Below are positions 24,470 to 36,929 of a DNA stretch of 64,000 bases, one piece after another. Both the position numbers and the translations under genes were made by a program. The first letter of the stretch is position 1; each line of letters opens with the position of its first letter. The DNA is taken from positions 12,909,563-12,973,562 of the forward strand of contig NC_057922.1 in the NCBI RefSeq assembly GCF_018873765.1, read 5' to 3'. The DNA is from Telopea speciosissima (Eukaryota > Streptophyta > Magnoliopsida > Proteales > Proteaceae). The notes below the pieces were generated by a model that ran no database searches, was not told the DNA's origin, and worked only from the letters and a program-made list of their open reading frames with translations.

Positions 24470-26658
24470 TCTTCAAGAATATTCATCAATTTATTAATTT
24501 GAGTTGAATGAGAAATAAAGATTCATATCGTACTCTATTAGGGAAGAAAGAATCTTTTGGCTCTAATACAAATTTGGTGGCACAGGGAAGAAAAAATACC
24601 CAACTGGTACTGTTAGGTTATCTTACCATAAGAGTACCTTTTGGTAACTAAATTTTGAGATTAGAGCATTTTCTAGAAAATAAAATTTCTCAAGGCTGCA
24701 AACAGAACAAAAACCTTGACATAAGGCACCAACCTATAACCAAAGTTCAGGATAGGACTAATCTGCACAATATTCCAGAAAAGGGGTTTTTGAGAACAAG
24801 CAAATCGTAGGACCAGTAATGACTGAAACCACGACCAGCCCTTGAAATCTCCAACAATGACTAGATCTTCTTCAAATCTCCCTAGCTCCCTCAATATGAA
24901 TCCAATCCAGCTGAAATTTTAACTCAAGTCCTCTTGATTCCAACAAATAACAGCCCAGCTGATCATTATTGTTCATTAAAATAGTTATAAATCACTAAAC
25001 TGAGCTGGGAGGCAATACAGAGACCAGCTCTGAAACCCAATCCAGATTTCTCAACTCAAACAACCTTTCAGCCTCTGACTCTGCAATCTGGGTTGCCCCA
25101 AGGAAACCGAACCCAAAAATCACAGACTGATCTGTATTAGTAATTTCTTTCCAGACCAAAGCTTACACCCAGAACAGAGTAACAGCGGCTTAAAATTTGA
25201 AAAGTCAGATAATTAACCAGCAGTAATGAAATTCTGAACTATTTTGAAGAAGCAACAGCAAGAGAATTAACAAGCTTAACCAGACTTGCAGCAATGCCAT
25301 GCAAAAGCGCCAAATCGAAATGCCAGCATCACCTTGCTTCTGATTGCTTATTTTCATTCCCTTTCCCATTTTCCGAACTGTAAGTCCTGTTTTGAGCTCT
25401 TAAGTTTTAACCAGCTCTTGATTTCATGTGTTTACTTGACACCATTATAGTATAGAGGCGGTAGATCACAACCAGAAATATGTAAAGACAAGTCTCTTTA
25501 GTTTCATTAAAATTTAGAAGTTCTAGACAAAACTGTATCATTTAATGGCTAATCAATTATAGGAGTACAAATGTACAATAGGAATGCCATAATTACGCAA
25601 AAGTAGTCAATGTGCTTATTGCATACAATGGTTTGAAAGATCAGTATCAGATTATAGAGTTGGACTATCTGATCTGTACTGGTATGAGACTGGACCAACC
25701 CGATCTATCCTACCTAATGTATCAGCCAATTCAGTTGTATTTCAGACTTTTACACAATGGATTGGGAATTCTTTTGTTTGGATTGTCCCATCTAGTTGAG
25801 TTGTAATGCAGACTAATCCCAAACCAGAAAAAACCAGCTAGAAACTAATACAAACAGGATCATAGAATAGAGAATATAGGATATGGAACTAATAGAGCAG
25901 AATATGAAACTAAGATCCAAGAGAAAACAGAAGAATTGACAGAACAGGGCAGGAATCCACTCATCCACTAAGGAATTCACCTCGGCCTTCACATGAAATC
26001 CACCAAGCACACTACTGAATCCACAGCAGCAAAAACTTCAAGAAAACTGAATTAATGTACTACTTTCAATTGTTGGGGGTCATCGGCGTTTACATCTGTT
26101 TACAGTGTAAGCTAACCCAAATAGGATAGCATAAAGACTGATAACAAATAACCTTATCCAAGAGAGAATTAAAAAAAACAGCAAACTATGTTACTAAAAG
26201 ACTGCCACCAGGAAAACATCCCACCTAATCTAGCTAAGATAATATAACAAATAGTAACAGAGCTTAAAAGAGGGAAAAAATCTAAAACCCCAATTTAACT
26301 AATAAATCATGTATTCCTAGCTCCTACCCATATTTTAGACCCATTAAAGTAGCCCATTACAACAAACACTGCTTGGACCAAAGGCCCAACACATATGTAA
26401 CCCTATCCAAGGATTATTTCCACTAAGTAAAGCCCTTCCCATCCTCAATTTGAAATTTACCTCACATCTCAGTATATATTCTTCTAGACACGCCTCCCCC
26501 CCCCCCCCCACATCAAAATTCCTAGCTTCACTACAGACCCACCATCCAAATTTAGCTCCAATCACCCTCCTCCACATGGTGAAAGATTCAACACTACATC
26601 TTCAAGGCCACTAACAATATAGGATTTATTCCATATAATATGCACTGGTCTAATACTG
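24470..26658. other. No recognisable gene; repeat fragments
   Basis: Short frames only. The segment 25190-25330 is similar to 19717-19870 (shared TTTTGAAGAAGCAA and AAGAGAAT words), so both are pieces of one dispersed repeat. A 14-C tract lies near 26500. Confidence 0.4.
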
Positions 26659-26939
26659 TGTTAAGGGATGAAGCATTAAGTGGTACCACAGGGGTATTTT
26701 AGTCTTAGATAATTTCTGTTTGTGTTTATGTGTGAGTGCATATAAGTCAAGGGTAATCTGTAATTTCTTTTGTTTTAGTCAATAGTAATTATAAATACAT
26801 TATGTGACTACCGGTTATTACCATTCTCTTTTCTCCCAATCAATAGTCTTCCTCTCCATCTTCTATTCTTCTCTTTCTCCATCATCGTCTTCTTCTTTTC
26901 TTCTTGACTGATTATTATTACTAAATTTGCTTTGTTACA
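26659..26939 (+). repeat. LTR with primer-binding site (Copia-like, plus orientation)
   Basis: 281 bp from TGTTAAGGGATG to TTTGTTACA, followed directly by CGGTATCAGAACC, a one-off version of the initiator-Met primer-binding site. TATAAATACAT near 26790 is the likely TATA element, followed by a CT-rich leader. No partner LTR was found; the internal part is cut short before 27553. Confidence 0.65.
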
Positions 26940-27625
26940 CGGTATCAGAACCTTAAACGATCAGTCACTACTATCCTTGTTCTTGTTTTGAGAGTCCCAT
27001 TAGGTGACTACCGGTTATTATTATTCACTTTTCTCCTATGCTGTTTTTTGTTCTCTGAAACCCAAGTTGGTGAAATATGAAAAACTAGAATTTCTCGTAT
27101 TGAAGAAGATTATTATTTGCATGGAGCATATTGGTATACCCTGCGCATGAAGATGTACACACTGGTGAACTAGATTTCTCTCTCAGTTTGATCACAATGG
27201 TATATTCTACCCTGCGGATGGTATTCTAGATAGTTATATTGATACTATGTTGTAGCTTTCTGAGGTATTTCGGAATATAAGCTTGCTGGAATAGGTCTGA
27301 ACAGGTACTGGTGTTACCTTTCTGCTGCGGCTTCACTGTTTGTGAGATTTGACATCTTGCAGTTACCCTGTTGTGAGATTTTCTTAACCAGAATTGGATA
27401 TTTCTGTATGACTGCATCTCCATATCCAACCCTTGATTTGTTTTGAAATTTGGAGTATATTCTACACTATTCATGCCATACCTTCAACCAAACTTGTGTC
27501 ATCATCAGATCTGCTGATTGGTGTTTCTTTCGAACTTCCTAAACTCTGGTTTACTAGTGTGACAAAGCCAAAGAGAAAAGCAAACCAAAATCTATAGAGG
27601 AAGAAGAAGAGAAGTGAGAAGAGAA

Positions 27626-30600
27626 CAAGGTTCGAGAACTCACGGAGTTTCTCGGTTTTGGGCAATACCGAGTCAAGTTACTAGTCGGTTCCTAAGAGTG
27701 CAATTTCTCGGCCGAGATCTCGGTGATATCTCGAAGCTCAAAATCAAGATATTTTCAATACAAAAAAACCAATATCTCGCCGAGATCTCGGCGAGATATC
27801 GAGATCTCGGCGATATCTCGGTTGGGTCCAAAAGTGCTATTTACTTGTATTCAGCCCAATTTTCACCCAAAAACCCATTTCCAACATAAGAGAGAGCAGG
27901 GACAAAACTCGATAGGCTCTAAACCAAGGGGAAAAACACCTCTCCTTCAAATTTCTCCTTCTTTCTTTCGATTGTTGGCTGGAATGCACTGTTTAGAGTT
28001 AGATTGAAGTGCCAAAGTGAAGATTCAAGTGCCAATTTGGAGCATCATCACCTATTTGCAAGATTTCAAAGGTGTTTTCTATTTCTTCCCCAAATCTATT
28101 TTTTCCAAAAAAAAATTTTGTAATCCTTGTTAGATTCATGCGGTTTTAATATATGTTGAACATCTTTGCCCGATCTATCACTTGATGGAGTGGGATTTTT
28201 TTTTCAGTTAATAAATTATTTATTATAATTTCTGAAAAAATAAATGATTTATTTGAAAAAAAAAAAGAAAAAAATAGGATGAATAGTGATTGTTTGAAAA
28301 TGATTTTGATATATGTTAAACTACTTGGGATGCTCTACAGCCCTATGGATTAATTTTTTATTTTCACCCATTAAAAAAATTATTTTATTTTTCATATTTA
28401 ATAAATATATTATAAAAATTAAAAATATATATATAATATTAAGGAAAAATACTTATTGCTTATGGAAAATTATGTACAACATATGTACATAATATTCAAC
28501 TTCAAATGGTGTCAAATTCATCATTACATTATATTTTTCTTATACTTTAAGGTACAAATAGTTTTAAAAAAAATTCAAAATATTATTTTTAATTAACAAA
28601 TAATTACTAGGGTTAGGGGATAAATAAGAGATAGTTATTTCATAGTTTTAGTAGCTTGACATTATATTTAAGAGTTATGAATAACATACCTTAAGTCTTG
28701 AATACCTTACTTTAAGTGATCCATGGTTATTAATACATGCTTTTTTATGTAACAGTGTAAAACATAAGACATTTTGTATACAATGTCTAATATAGCATGG
28801 CAACATGGAGTTCCCATATCCGCAGACAAAAAGAAGTCCAAATGCAATTATTGTGGGAAGTTGCTATCTGGAGGAGCCATCAGGTTAAAGCAACACTTGT
28901 CTGGTACAAGCAAGGATGTTTCATCATGCCCAAATGTTCCTATCCAAGTGAAACTGGCAATGGCACAACATTTGAAAGGAGGAAGATTAAAAAAATCTGA
29001 GAGGGAAAGAATGCAACAAGAGTTTAATGAGGCAATACTAAAGAGGGCTGGTGCAGAGGTCCGTGGCGGAGATAATACTGACATTGGGCCTCCACCTAGT
29101 GAGTTTCAATCAAAGGTTGAATGGAGAATTTACCAGCAGACTTTGGCTGAGAGTAGACAAAGTTTTCATTTTGATAATATAAGAGCATATGAGCAAGCAA
29201 GAGGAGCTAGTGGATCTGGCTCAGCTGCACCAATGCAAGAAGATGAGAGGAGGAGAAGCACTGGGACAAGAAATATACCACGACCCCAAACCCGACCACG
29301 AGTACAAGGTCCAGAACCCATTTTTGAGCAGGATCCCACCACTTTTAGGCAACAAGATGCCTACTAGCCAACCATCCCACAAGTATTTGGTGGTAAACAA
29401 GAGGAAGCACGAAAAGCCTTCAGCAAGTTCATGTTTTACCATGGCATTCCAGCCAATGTAGCACAAGGAACATACTATAATGCATTCCTTGATGCTGCAG
29501 GGAGGGCCGGTATAGGATGGAAGGGACTTTCACCATTTGAATTATACAATGTATATTTGCCTCAGGAGGTAGAGGAGCTAAAAGAATACATTGATGGTTT
29601 GAAGCCAATGTGGGAGACATATGGGGTTACTCTTATGGCTGATGGTTGGACTGGGCTTACTAGGCTGTCCATCATAAATTCCATGGTGAGTTGCAATGGA
29701 AAGACTATATTCTTGAAGTCTATCGATGCATCAAAGCATATAAAGGATGCATCATACTTGTATAAGGAGTTGAAGCAAGTGGTGGAGGAGGTAGGACCAA
29801 GGAACGTTATCCAAATTGTGACGGATAACGGTTCCAACTATAAAAAGGCTGGAGAGAAGTTGATGAATAAGAAGAGTAAGAGGATCCGGCTCTTTTGGAC
29901 CCCATGTGCAGCCCATTCTATTGATTTAATGCTGAAGGACATGGGGAAAAAGACTTTGGTGGCGGGTGTGGTAAATAGGGCAAGACAAGTGACAACTTTT
30001 GTGTACAACCATTCTTATGCTTTAGCCTTGATGAGGGAGAAATGCAATGGAGATTTGGTGAGGCCTGGTGTCACTCGATTTGCCACCAATTACATTGCAT
30101 TGAAGAGCTTTCAGAGTAAGGCGATAGGTCTAAGGTGTATGTTTGCAAGTCATGAATGGTTTGGTTGGCAAGGTTCTAAGTCAGAAGAAGCAAAGGTAGC
30201 ACAACAGACCATTACAAATGATGGATTTTGGAAGGACCTGGGGAAAGTGGTTGGCATATTAGAGCCCGGTGGTGGCGATCGAGGATGGTTGATATAGAGA
30301 AGAAGCCTACTTTGGGCCACATTTATGCTGCCATCCAAAAAATGAAGGAAATGGTTAGAGCTGCTATACCTCGAAGTGCAAAGTCCTACACTAACATCAT
30401 TAATGAGCGGTAGGAGAAGCACTTAAGTCATCCATTGCATAAGGCTGGTGAGTTCAACATACTTTATACTTTAAATGTTATAACTTTTTTACATTTACAT
30501 ATTCAAAACCCTAAAGGCATTAAAGCGATTAAGTCACTAACAAATCATATTTGTGGTGTTTACTTTACCAGCATACTATTTGAATCCAAAGTATCACTAC

Positions 30601-32549
30601 TCCCATGATCTTGGGCTAGACATAGAATTGTTAGAGGCAGTTCAAGCTGTTACTCAGAAGTTGGAGCCCCATCCAAAGACACAAGCTGCTTGCAATGATG
30701 AGGTGAGAGTATGGGACTTTGGCACTTTGGTAGTTAGTTTATGAATGTAATTACTAAATAGGAAATACTAATGCCTCAAATTGAAAATAGATCAAATACT
30801 TCAGAGAGGCCTCAGCAAGTTTAGGTCGACTAGCTGCAGTGGAGGGTAGACAAAAGTCATGGCATGATATTACATTTATGAATTATAATTTTATCTCTTT
30901 AGAATGTACATATTCTTACTATTCTATATTTGTAATGCAGCCGACTGGTGGGTGCTTTATGGTACAAGTTCACCCATCCTGAGGAAGGTAGCAGTGAGAG
31001 TGCTCTCCAAACTTGTTCATCCTCCGGATGTGAGCGCAACTGGAGTACATTCTCATTGATACATTCAAAGAGACGGAACAGGTTGGGTAGCGAACGACTG
31101 GAGCAGCTTGTGTATGTGCACTACAATATGAGATTAAGGATGAGGCACATACGTGAAGGAATTGAGGCCAATGATAAAGAACCCATTGAACTGTCCAACA
31201 TTTTTCAAGAGGACTCCGATGACGATGAGGATCCCCTATTCCAGTGGGTGAGGGATCGTGGTACACCTGATATGGATCGCTGGGGTAGGCCCGACCCCAC
31301 CATCGCGTCGTCAGAATCGCACGATGTTGATGAATATATGTCAACGCAAGAGGGGCGTGCACATGCAGAGTCACCGAAACCTTTTGAGCCTGCTGATGAT
31401 GATGGTGGTGGTGGTGATGACACTGGTGATGCTAGTGATGGTGATGGTGATGGTGATGCTGGTGGTGGTGGTGGTGAAGCTGCTGCTGCTAGTGGCATGC
31501 GGAGTGGCGGTTATTATGATGATCGTCATGAGGGGATGCGCGAGCAGTACGAGCAAGAAGTTGGAACGCAGGAGGACCCTGTGCGTTTCACCGGTGAGTC
31601 TCAGTTTACGCATGCCACTCAAGATCAAGACCATGGTGGCCACCCTAAAACATACAACAGAAAGAAGGGTCGCAAACACTAACATCAGTCATATGGTCAG
31701 GAGGAGGACAACAGCAGTATGAACACCATGCTTACAAGTTTCGGAAGCATGAGTATAGATACTACTAGTGAGCATCAGTCATGGCAATCATCTCAGCATC
31801 ATCATGGCTATAACTATGGCCAGCAAAGCACCGGTTCTGATTATAGTGCCTATGATCAGTATGGGCCGTCAGCAGCTAAGTATGACAGTCAAAGCTCTGC
31901 GTCAGGCGTTGGGTACACATTCCTAGTCTCAAACCAGCCATACATGCCTCAAACTCAATATGACAGTAATAGTGGATCTTACACCTCTTACCAACAGCCT
32001 CCCATGTTCCCTAAGATAGGGAAATTGGTATATGTTGATCAGAAGACTTATATGGAAATTGTGTCACACTATTTACAACACTATAGCAATTCCATGACAT
32101 AGGAATTCTATGTGGATCGATATGGGGATGAATTTCTTGTTCAATCTCATTTTATGTAACAAATTAAGTGAACATTGATGTAATGTACATTTTATTTCAA
32201 TGTTTTGATTGATGTGTACTAATTAGAATGTTTTGATTGCTAATTTGCTATGTTTTACTAAATTATATGTAGATTAGGTTGTTTTAGTACGACTCGTCGC
32301 CTACCAACCTATGGTCCAAAGTGAAACTCATATTTGGACTTGTTTTTTGGCAAATCTGGGTATGCCATTGTGTTTAAATGGCCTGAAATATGCTGGATAC
32401 CAAGTTTCATACCCAAAATATGTGTACAACCCACCGAGTTGGGGGTCCGAGTCCAAAAAAAAAAATTTGCAGCAACTCGCCGAGATCTCGGCTCGACTCG
32501 GTTTCTGGCCTGGCCGAGATGCCACCGAGACCCGAGTTCTCGAACCTTG
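27626..32549 (+). mobile_element. hAT transposon, 4924 bp, with decayed transposase
   Basis: Perfect 16-bp terminal inverted repeats (CAAGGTTCGAGAACTC and its complement) lie inside a perfect 8-bp target duplication GAAGAGAA (27618-27625 and 32550-32557). An 8-bp duplication with these termini is diagnostic of hAT. Both subterminal regions are packed with the palindromic words CCGAGATCTCGG and GATATCTCG, probable transposase-binding sites. It sits in the left LTR of the host retrotransposon. Confidence 0.95.
28774..32102 (+). pseudogene. hAT transposase (BED finger, DUF659, C-terminal dimerisation), broken
   Basis: The order of parts is right for a plant hAT transposase. A BED zinc finger comes first (C24, C27, H41, in SKCNYCGKLL..RLKQHLSG). 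A DUF659-type catalytic region follows over 29575-29870 (MADGWTG and VTDNGSNYKKAGE). The C-terminal dimerisation block is at 31005-31120 (CSSSGCERNWSTFS, then RRNRLGSERLEQLVYVHYN). Exons appear to end at 30447 and 30702 and to restart at 30572, 30791 and 30941. It then has a Gly/Asp-rich run and a Tyr/Gln/Ser-rich tail to 32102. It is broken by in-frame stops at 29365 (TAG), 30411 (TAG) and 31680 (TAA), a frameshift near 30270 and a one-base loss near 31003. All domains are otherwise well preserved, so inactivation is recent. Confidence 0.88.
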
Positions 32550-33739
32550 GAAGAGAAGATGGGAAGAGAGCAGGACGATAGATAGTTTGTTCTATCGTAC
32601 CAGCAATATAAATTTATATTAAAGCCAAAAACAGATTCACAATAGGAATAAAACTATTACCTAGCTAATCCTAGAGTCTATTTACAATAGGAATAGGAAA
32701 CAATAAGAGTCTAATCTAAACTACTTAGCCAAGCATACAATCCCACGGTATGCATCTTTAACGCTCCCCCTCAAGCTGGAGTATACATATCAAGGCTCCA
32801 GCTTGGAACAACAAGAATAGATATTAAACGCAACACCAGTCTTGAATAGCAGTTGTAGATGCTAGTGAGCATGGCGAGGGCTTCATTCAAGTAGCAATAG
32901 CAGCTCAAGCACACAAACCATCAGCAACATCGGTAGGTAATAATCTTCGTGTCGAATAAATTCAATCAGCAACGAGCAAAATAGGTGGTAGTAACACTAA
33001 CCGCAATCCACAATATCATAGCAGCAACAGCAATATCAAAGGCACTTCCCAAAGAAGGCAGGTAGTAAGTAGTAATCTTCCCAACGAAAGAGAAAAGTGC
33101 AAAATCCAATAGCTACATCATAAGCGGGCAGGTAATAGGAAGTAATCTTCCCAAAGAAAGATAAAAGAGCAGCATCCAACAGCTACATCAAAGTCCTTCC
33201 CAATGAAGGCAAGTAGTAAGTAATAACCTGCTCAAACAAAGACAGATAAAAGTGCAGCTCCAATGGCTATACATAACCCCTTCTCAGGGAAGGCACTTCA
33301 ACAACCCCAAATAGATGTCTCAAATAAAAAATTTCACTGATAAATAAGAAGTATAGGTTACTGCGAACCAAGTAGCAACATTAGATAGTTGGGGACCAAA
33401 CAGCATCAGGTTGCTGTGAATCAGACAGCATAAGATTGTTATAGACCAAATAACTCAGCACTAGGTTGTTGGGGACCAGACAGCATCTTGTTGTTGTAGG
33501 CCAAATAAATATTTTTGTTGTTGAATATCATTTTCACAAATAAAATTGTTGTTGAGGACACAAACAAATAATAATCTCCAACTGATGACTTGAACAGATA
33601 AAAATAATAATCTTCAATCTCCCCCTCATGTGTAGCATTACACGAGAACAAATAATAACCAATAATCAACATCTCAAAGGATGAGTATCCCAAAAAATCC
33701 AATAATCAAAAGCAGCTGCAAATAATCTCCAATCTCCCC

Positions 33740-34244
33740 TGTTGCAATTGAGATCCTCCCAAGGTGAACCTATACACGGAAAGTCAAGAAACACGTTGGA
33801 AGAGCTAACCGGAGTGAGCTCCGAGGGGGACTCTCCGATGCTTAAGTTATATCTCAAAGAAAGAGTACTGGAGTCAAGATTAGAAGAGCAGTAGGCTTAA
33901 GATTGTATGATTTCACCTTGGGTACGTCAATCACGGTAGCTCTATTTATAGGATGAGGGAGGGATGTCTTGAATTTATGCGGAACACGTACTTCCAGGGT
34001 TTTGGCGGGAGATCTGAGCGGGAACTGTTGAACTGACTCGTAGCTGGCATCATGGAGACTGGAGAGTCTCAAGTTGGCTGGTCATGTTGGAAGTCCCAGT
34101 CCCCAGTTTGGTGTGAAGAATCTTGGTCTTAACAGCTTTTGCGTGATCCCAAAACGATTTTGTGTAGATTTTCTTACGTGGCTTCGGGCCGGAGTCCTCG
34201 CCACGTAGTTTTCATTTATTGAATAGCTGATCTCACATGTATCA
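33740..34244 (-). mobile_element. Solo LTR (probably Ty3-type), 505 bp
   Basis: Bounded by a perfect 5-bp duplication TCCCC (33735-33739 and 34245-34249), with ends TGATACATG and GCAACA on the minus strand. The TATA element CTATAAATAGAGC (near 33940, minus) and the R word AAGCATCGGAGAGTCCCC (near 33840, minus) match the layout of the solo LTR at 18266-18952. No internal region is left, as after LTR-LTR recombination. Confidence 0.8.
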
Positions 34245-34356
34245 TCCCCCTCACAGGAGCAAATAATCTCCATGCAAGTATCAATTTTCAAAAGAAAAAA
34301 AAATCAAATCCCAAACTGACGTAATTAAGGGCCCACTAAAGCAATAATATGGCAAA

Positions 34357-35255
34357 CCCTAGAACTATCTATAGTTCTGGCCTTCCAAGGCTTGCGATGG
34401 TGGCTGATATCTTAGATCCTGCTGGTTGCTCTCCTCCGACCTCTCTCAACCCTGTGGTAACTAATAGTTGGAGTGTCTTGCCTTCTATCACTAGAAGACC
34501 CTCCGAGAGAGAAGACTTAGTTATCTGGTTGCCAAATTCCTCCGGTTCTTTTACTGCCAAAGCTGCTTGAGATTTTATCCATTCTAGAGGCCCCTTGGCT
34601 CCTTGGAGGAACATTCTTTAGTTCAAGCATCACATCCCTAGGCACTGCTTCACTGCCTGGAGAGCTCTCCAAAGCAGTCCTTTCTTCGTCATCGCCAGAT
34701 CGTTGTCTCCCCTCTATGTGGCTTGTGTTGGAATGTGGTGGAAGATATTGATCATCTTTTTTTTGTTTGCCCTTTCTCCACCTTCATCTGGAAAAGAATA
34801 TTAGCAAAATGCTGGCCAAGAAGAGAGAATTCTCTCTTTCAACAGAGAATGGATCTGGGTGGACATGACTTTTGCCGGTTCTATTCTTTGCAACTCGGTT
34901 GGCAAGCTGGCTTTTTGTGCGGTCATCTATCATATCTGGATGGAGCGTAATATCAGCTAATGGACTTCCAACTCCAGGAGTTTCACCCAGATTTGTGATT
35001 CCATTTCTTTTGAAATTAAAGCCAAGCTCTCTTTGGCTGCTCCCTCTATTTGTAATGACACCCCAAGGAACAGGATTATTGTTGCTTCCTGGGGTATCTC
35101 TTCTCTCTCTCTCTTTGATCCTCTGCCTCCCTTGTTTGAGGCTTTGGTCTTTTTGTGTTTTTGATTCTTTTTTCTTCCCCTCTTTCCGGGGCTGTTGTTG
35201 TGTTTTTCCTCCTTCACTTTGGTAATGAATTATTCTATTCATCCAAAAAATATAT
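34357..35255 (+). mobile_element. 5'-truncated L1-type LINE (zf-RVT end)
   Basis: 899 bp bounded by a 10-bp direct repeat ATATGGCAAA (34347-34356 and 35256-35265), with an A/TA-rich tail at the right end. It encodes the C-terminal zinc-binding region of LINE reverse transcriptases: REDLVIWLPNSSGSFTAKAA, then VEDIDHLFFVCPFSTFIWK (34735-34795). Stops (e.g. TGA after AKAA at 34568) and frameshifts make it dead. Confidence 0.85.
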
Positions 35256-36523
35256 ATATGGCAAATTTATAAGTCAAATGGCAATTCTGTAATTACTTCA
35301 TGCAATCCCAAGTGATGCAGAAACTGGGTCAAAATACCCAATTGAGTTCGGTATAGACCCACCCAAGTACACAATAGGCACTAGCAAGGTTAATGGTAGA
35401 ATCATAATCAACCAGAATGTCCTAGGGGTGCTTCCGTGCTTGGTAGGTAACAAGGTGCAATCTGGTAAAAAAATGGCTATTCTGTAAATATATCAAAGGT
35501 ATCAAGGGAGAGTGGCAATCTGGTAATAAACCAGAATTTTGAAGGGGCCAATTAGATAGTTAAATAAGGAAATGAACAACAGGAGAATTAGTATTTATGG
35601 AGTGAGGGCAAACTTGGGAGTAAAACTAATTAAAAGATATACGTGAAATAGAGAGTACGGAAGGGGTAATTATGGAAAGTAGAAATAATTGGATTGAAAC
35701 ATACCCACGCATGAGGTTGTCTTCAACCTCACGACAGCCAAAAAACCAGCGGGAAACCTGGACTGATTCAAGGTGAGAAATCTCACCCAAATAAAGTCGA
35801 ACAGGCTTCAAGAACCCAGCGGCGGGAGCAAAGAACCATCGAAGCAGTATAAGGGGGAATTACCATTGCGAGAAAACCAAGCAGCCAGCAGGAAAAACCA
35901 TTGACGCAACAGAAGGCATCGGCTAAAGGTCTACAAGGAAAAAGAGGACTGGGAGCAGATTGAAAAGCCAATCATCTGTGGTACCCTTCAGTTTTCAACG
36001 AGAAAGTGCCAGAAGCAGCAAGGGGATGATATCAAAACACTAGAACACAAAATAGCAGACGATGTGCAAAGTGTATCGTCATCAAAACCTGGCAAAGGAG
36101 GCGGTGGTCTGGACTTCCATCGAGGTGGATAACCAACAACAAAGGTGAAAACTGTGGTGATAAGAAGAGGCAATAACCAGTAACACACCAATCCAACATC
36201 AACCGAAGAATATGAACAAGGGCAATCAGCAATCGAACAACCAATAGAAGTCAGTTGCAGAATTTGTGATCAACATCAACAATAGCACATGTCGAAACAG
36301 CAAATCGACTGCCGTATGGTTTGAATTAGAATCAGATTCATCTCTGATACTGTATGAAACGATGTAGATGAGAACCCAGATTTGAATTTCAGGAGTGGCA
36401 AAAGCCAAAGAAACTAGCAGCAGGTATGATCATAACAACAGAACTTTTTTTTTAAGACTAGCAGAGAGTCTCTCTGCTCAGATTTGCAGATCCCTGCCCC
36501 CCTTCTTCATTGCTCTGATACCA

Positions 36524-36792
36524 TGTGACAAAGCCAAAGAGAAAAACAAACCAGCATCTATAGAGGAAGAAGAAGAGAAGATGGGAAGAGAGCTGGCCGA
36601 TGGATAGGTTGTTCTATCGTACCAGCAGAATATATATATATATATATAAGCCAAAAACAGAGTCACAATAGGAATAAAATTATTACCTAGCTAATCCTAG
36701 AGTCTAATTACAATAGGAATAGGAAACAATAAGAGCCTAATCTAAACTACTTATTAGCCAAGCATACAATCCCACAGTATGTATCTTTAACA
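36524..36792 (-). repeat. 5' LTR of the 27558-36792 element
   Basis: 269 bp with TG...CA ends (minus). It serves as the empty-site copy for the hAT insertion: its GAGGAAGAAGAAGAGAAGATG segment is uninterrupted here. It contains a TA microsatellite near 36632. Confidence 0.88.
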
Positions 36793-36929
36793 ACTAGTTT
36801 CTAATACTGAATAGTTAATAGTATCTCTAGCTCAGAATTTAACCATTTGATCACCTTGAGATTTTCAGAAATTGTTCCCCCATACAAATCCTATATTCAA
36901 CCAAAGTTTGGAGTATATCAGAGTTGTGG

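Larger units (their letters stand above)
27558..36792 (-). mobile_element. Non-autonomous LTR retrotransposon with three nested insertions
   Basis: The outer 5-bp duplication is ACTAG (27553-27557 and 36793-36797). The right LTR (36524-36792, 269 bp) has the primer-binding site TGGTATCAGAGC on its inner side (36523-36512, minus). The left LTR is split by a hAT element into 27558-27625 and 32558-32763 and is followed by a polypurine tract (32764-32780, CTTGAGGGGGAG on minus). The element itself is minus-oriented. Without the hAT, a solo LTR (33740-34244) and a LINE (34357-35255), it would be about 2.8 kb between the LTRs at most, with no recognisable gag-pol. Same design as the element at 20042-23312 but a different family. 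Confidence 0.88.

Noticed and set aside
30970..31722. Long frames (up to 154 codons) on both strands overlapping the hAT transposase C-terminus
   Set aside because: They are shadows of the GGT/GAT-rich repeat in the transposase gene.
34784..35242. 152-codon Lys/Arg/Glu-rich minus-strand frame
   Set aside because: It is antisense to the truncated LINE; the basic composition comes from the CT-rich 3' end of the LINE.
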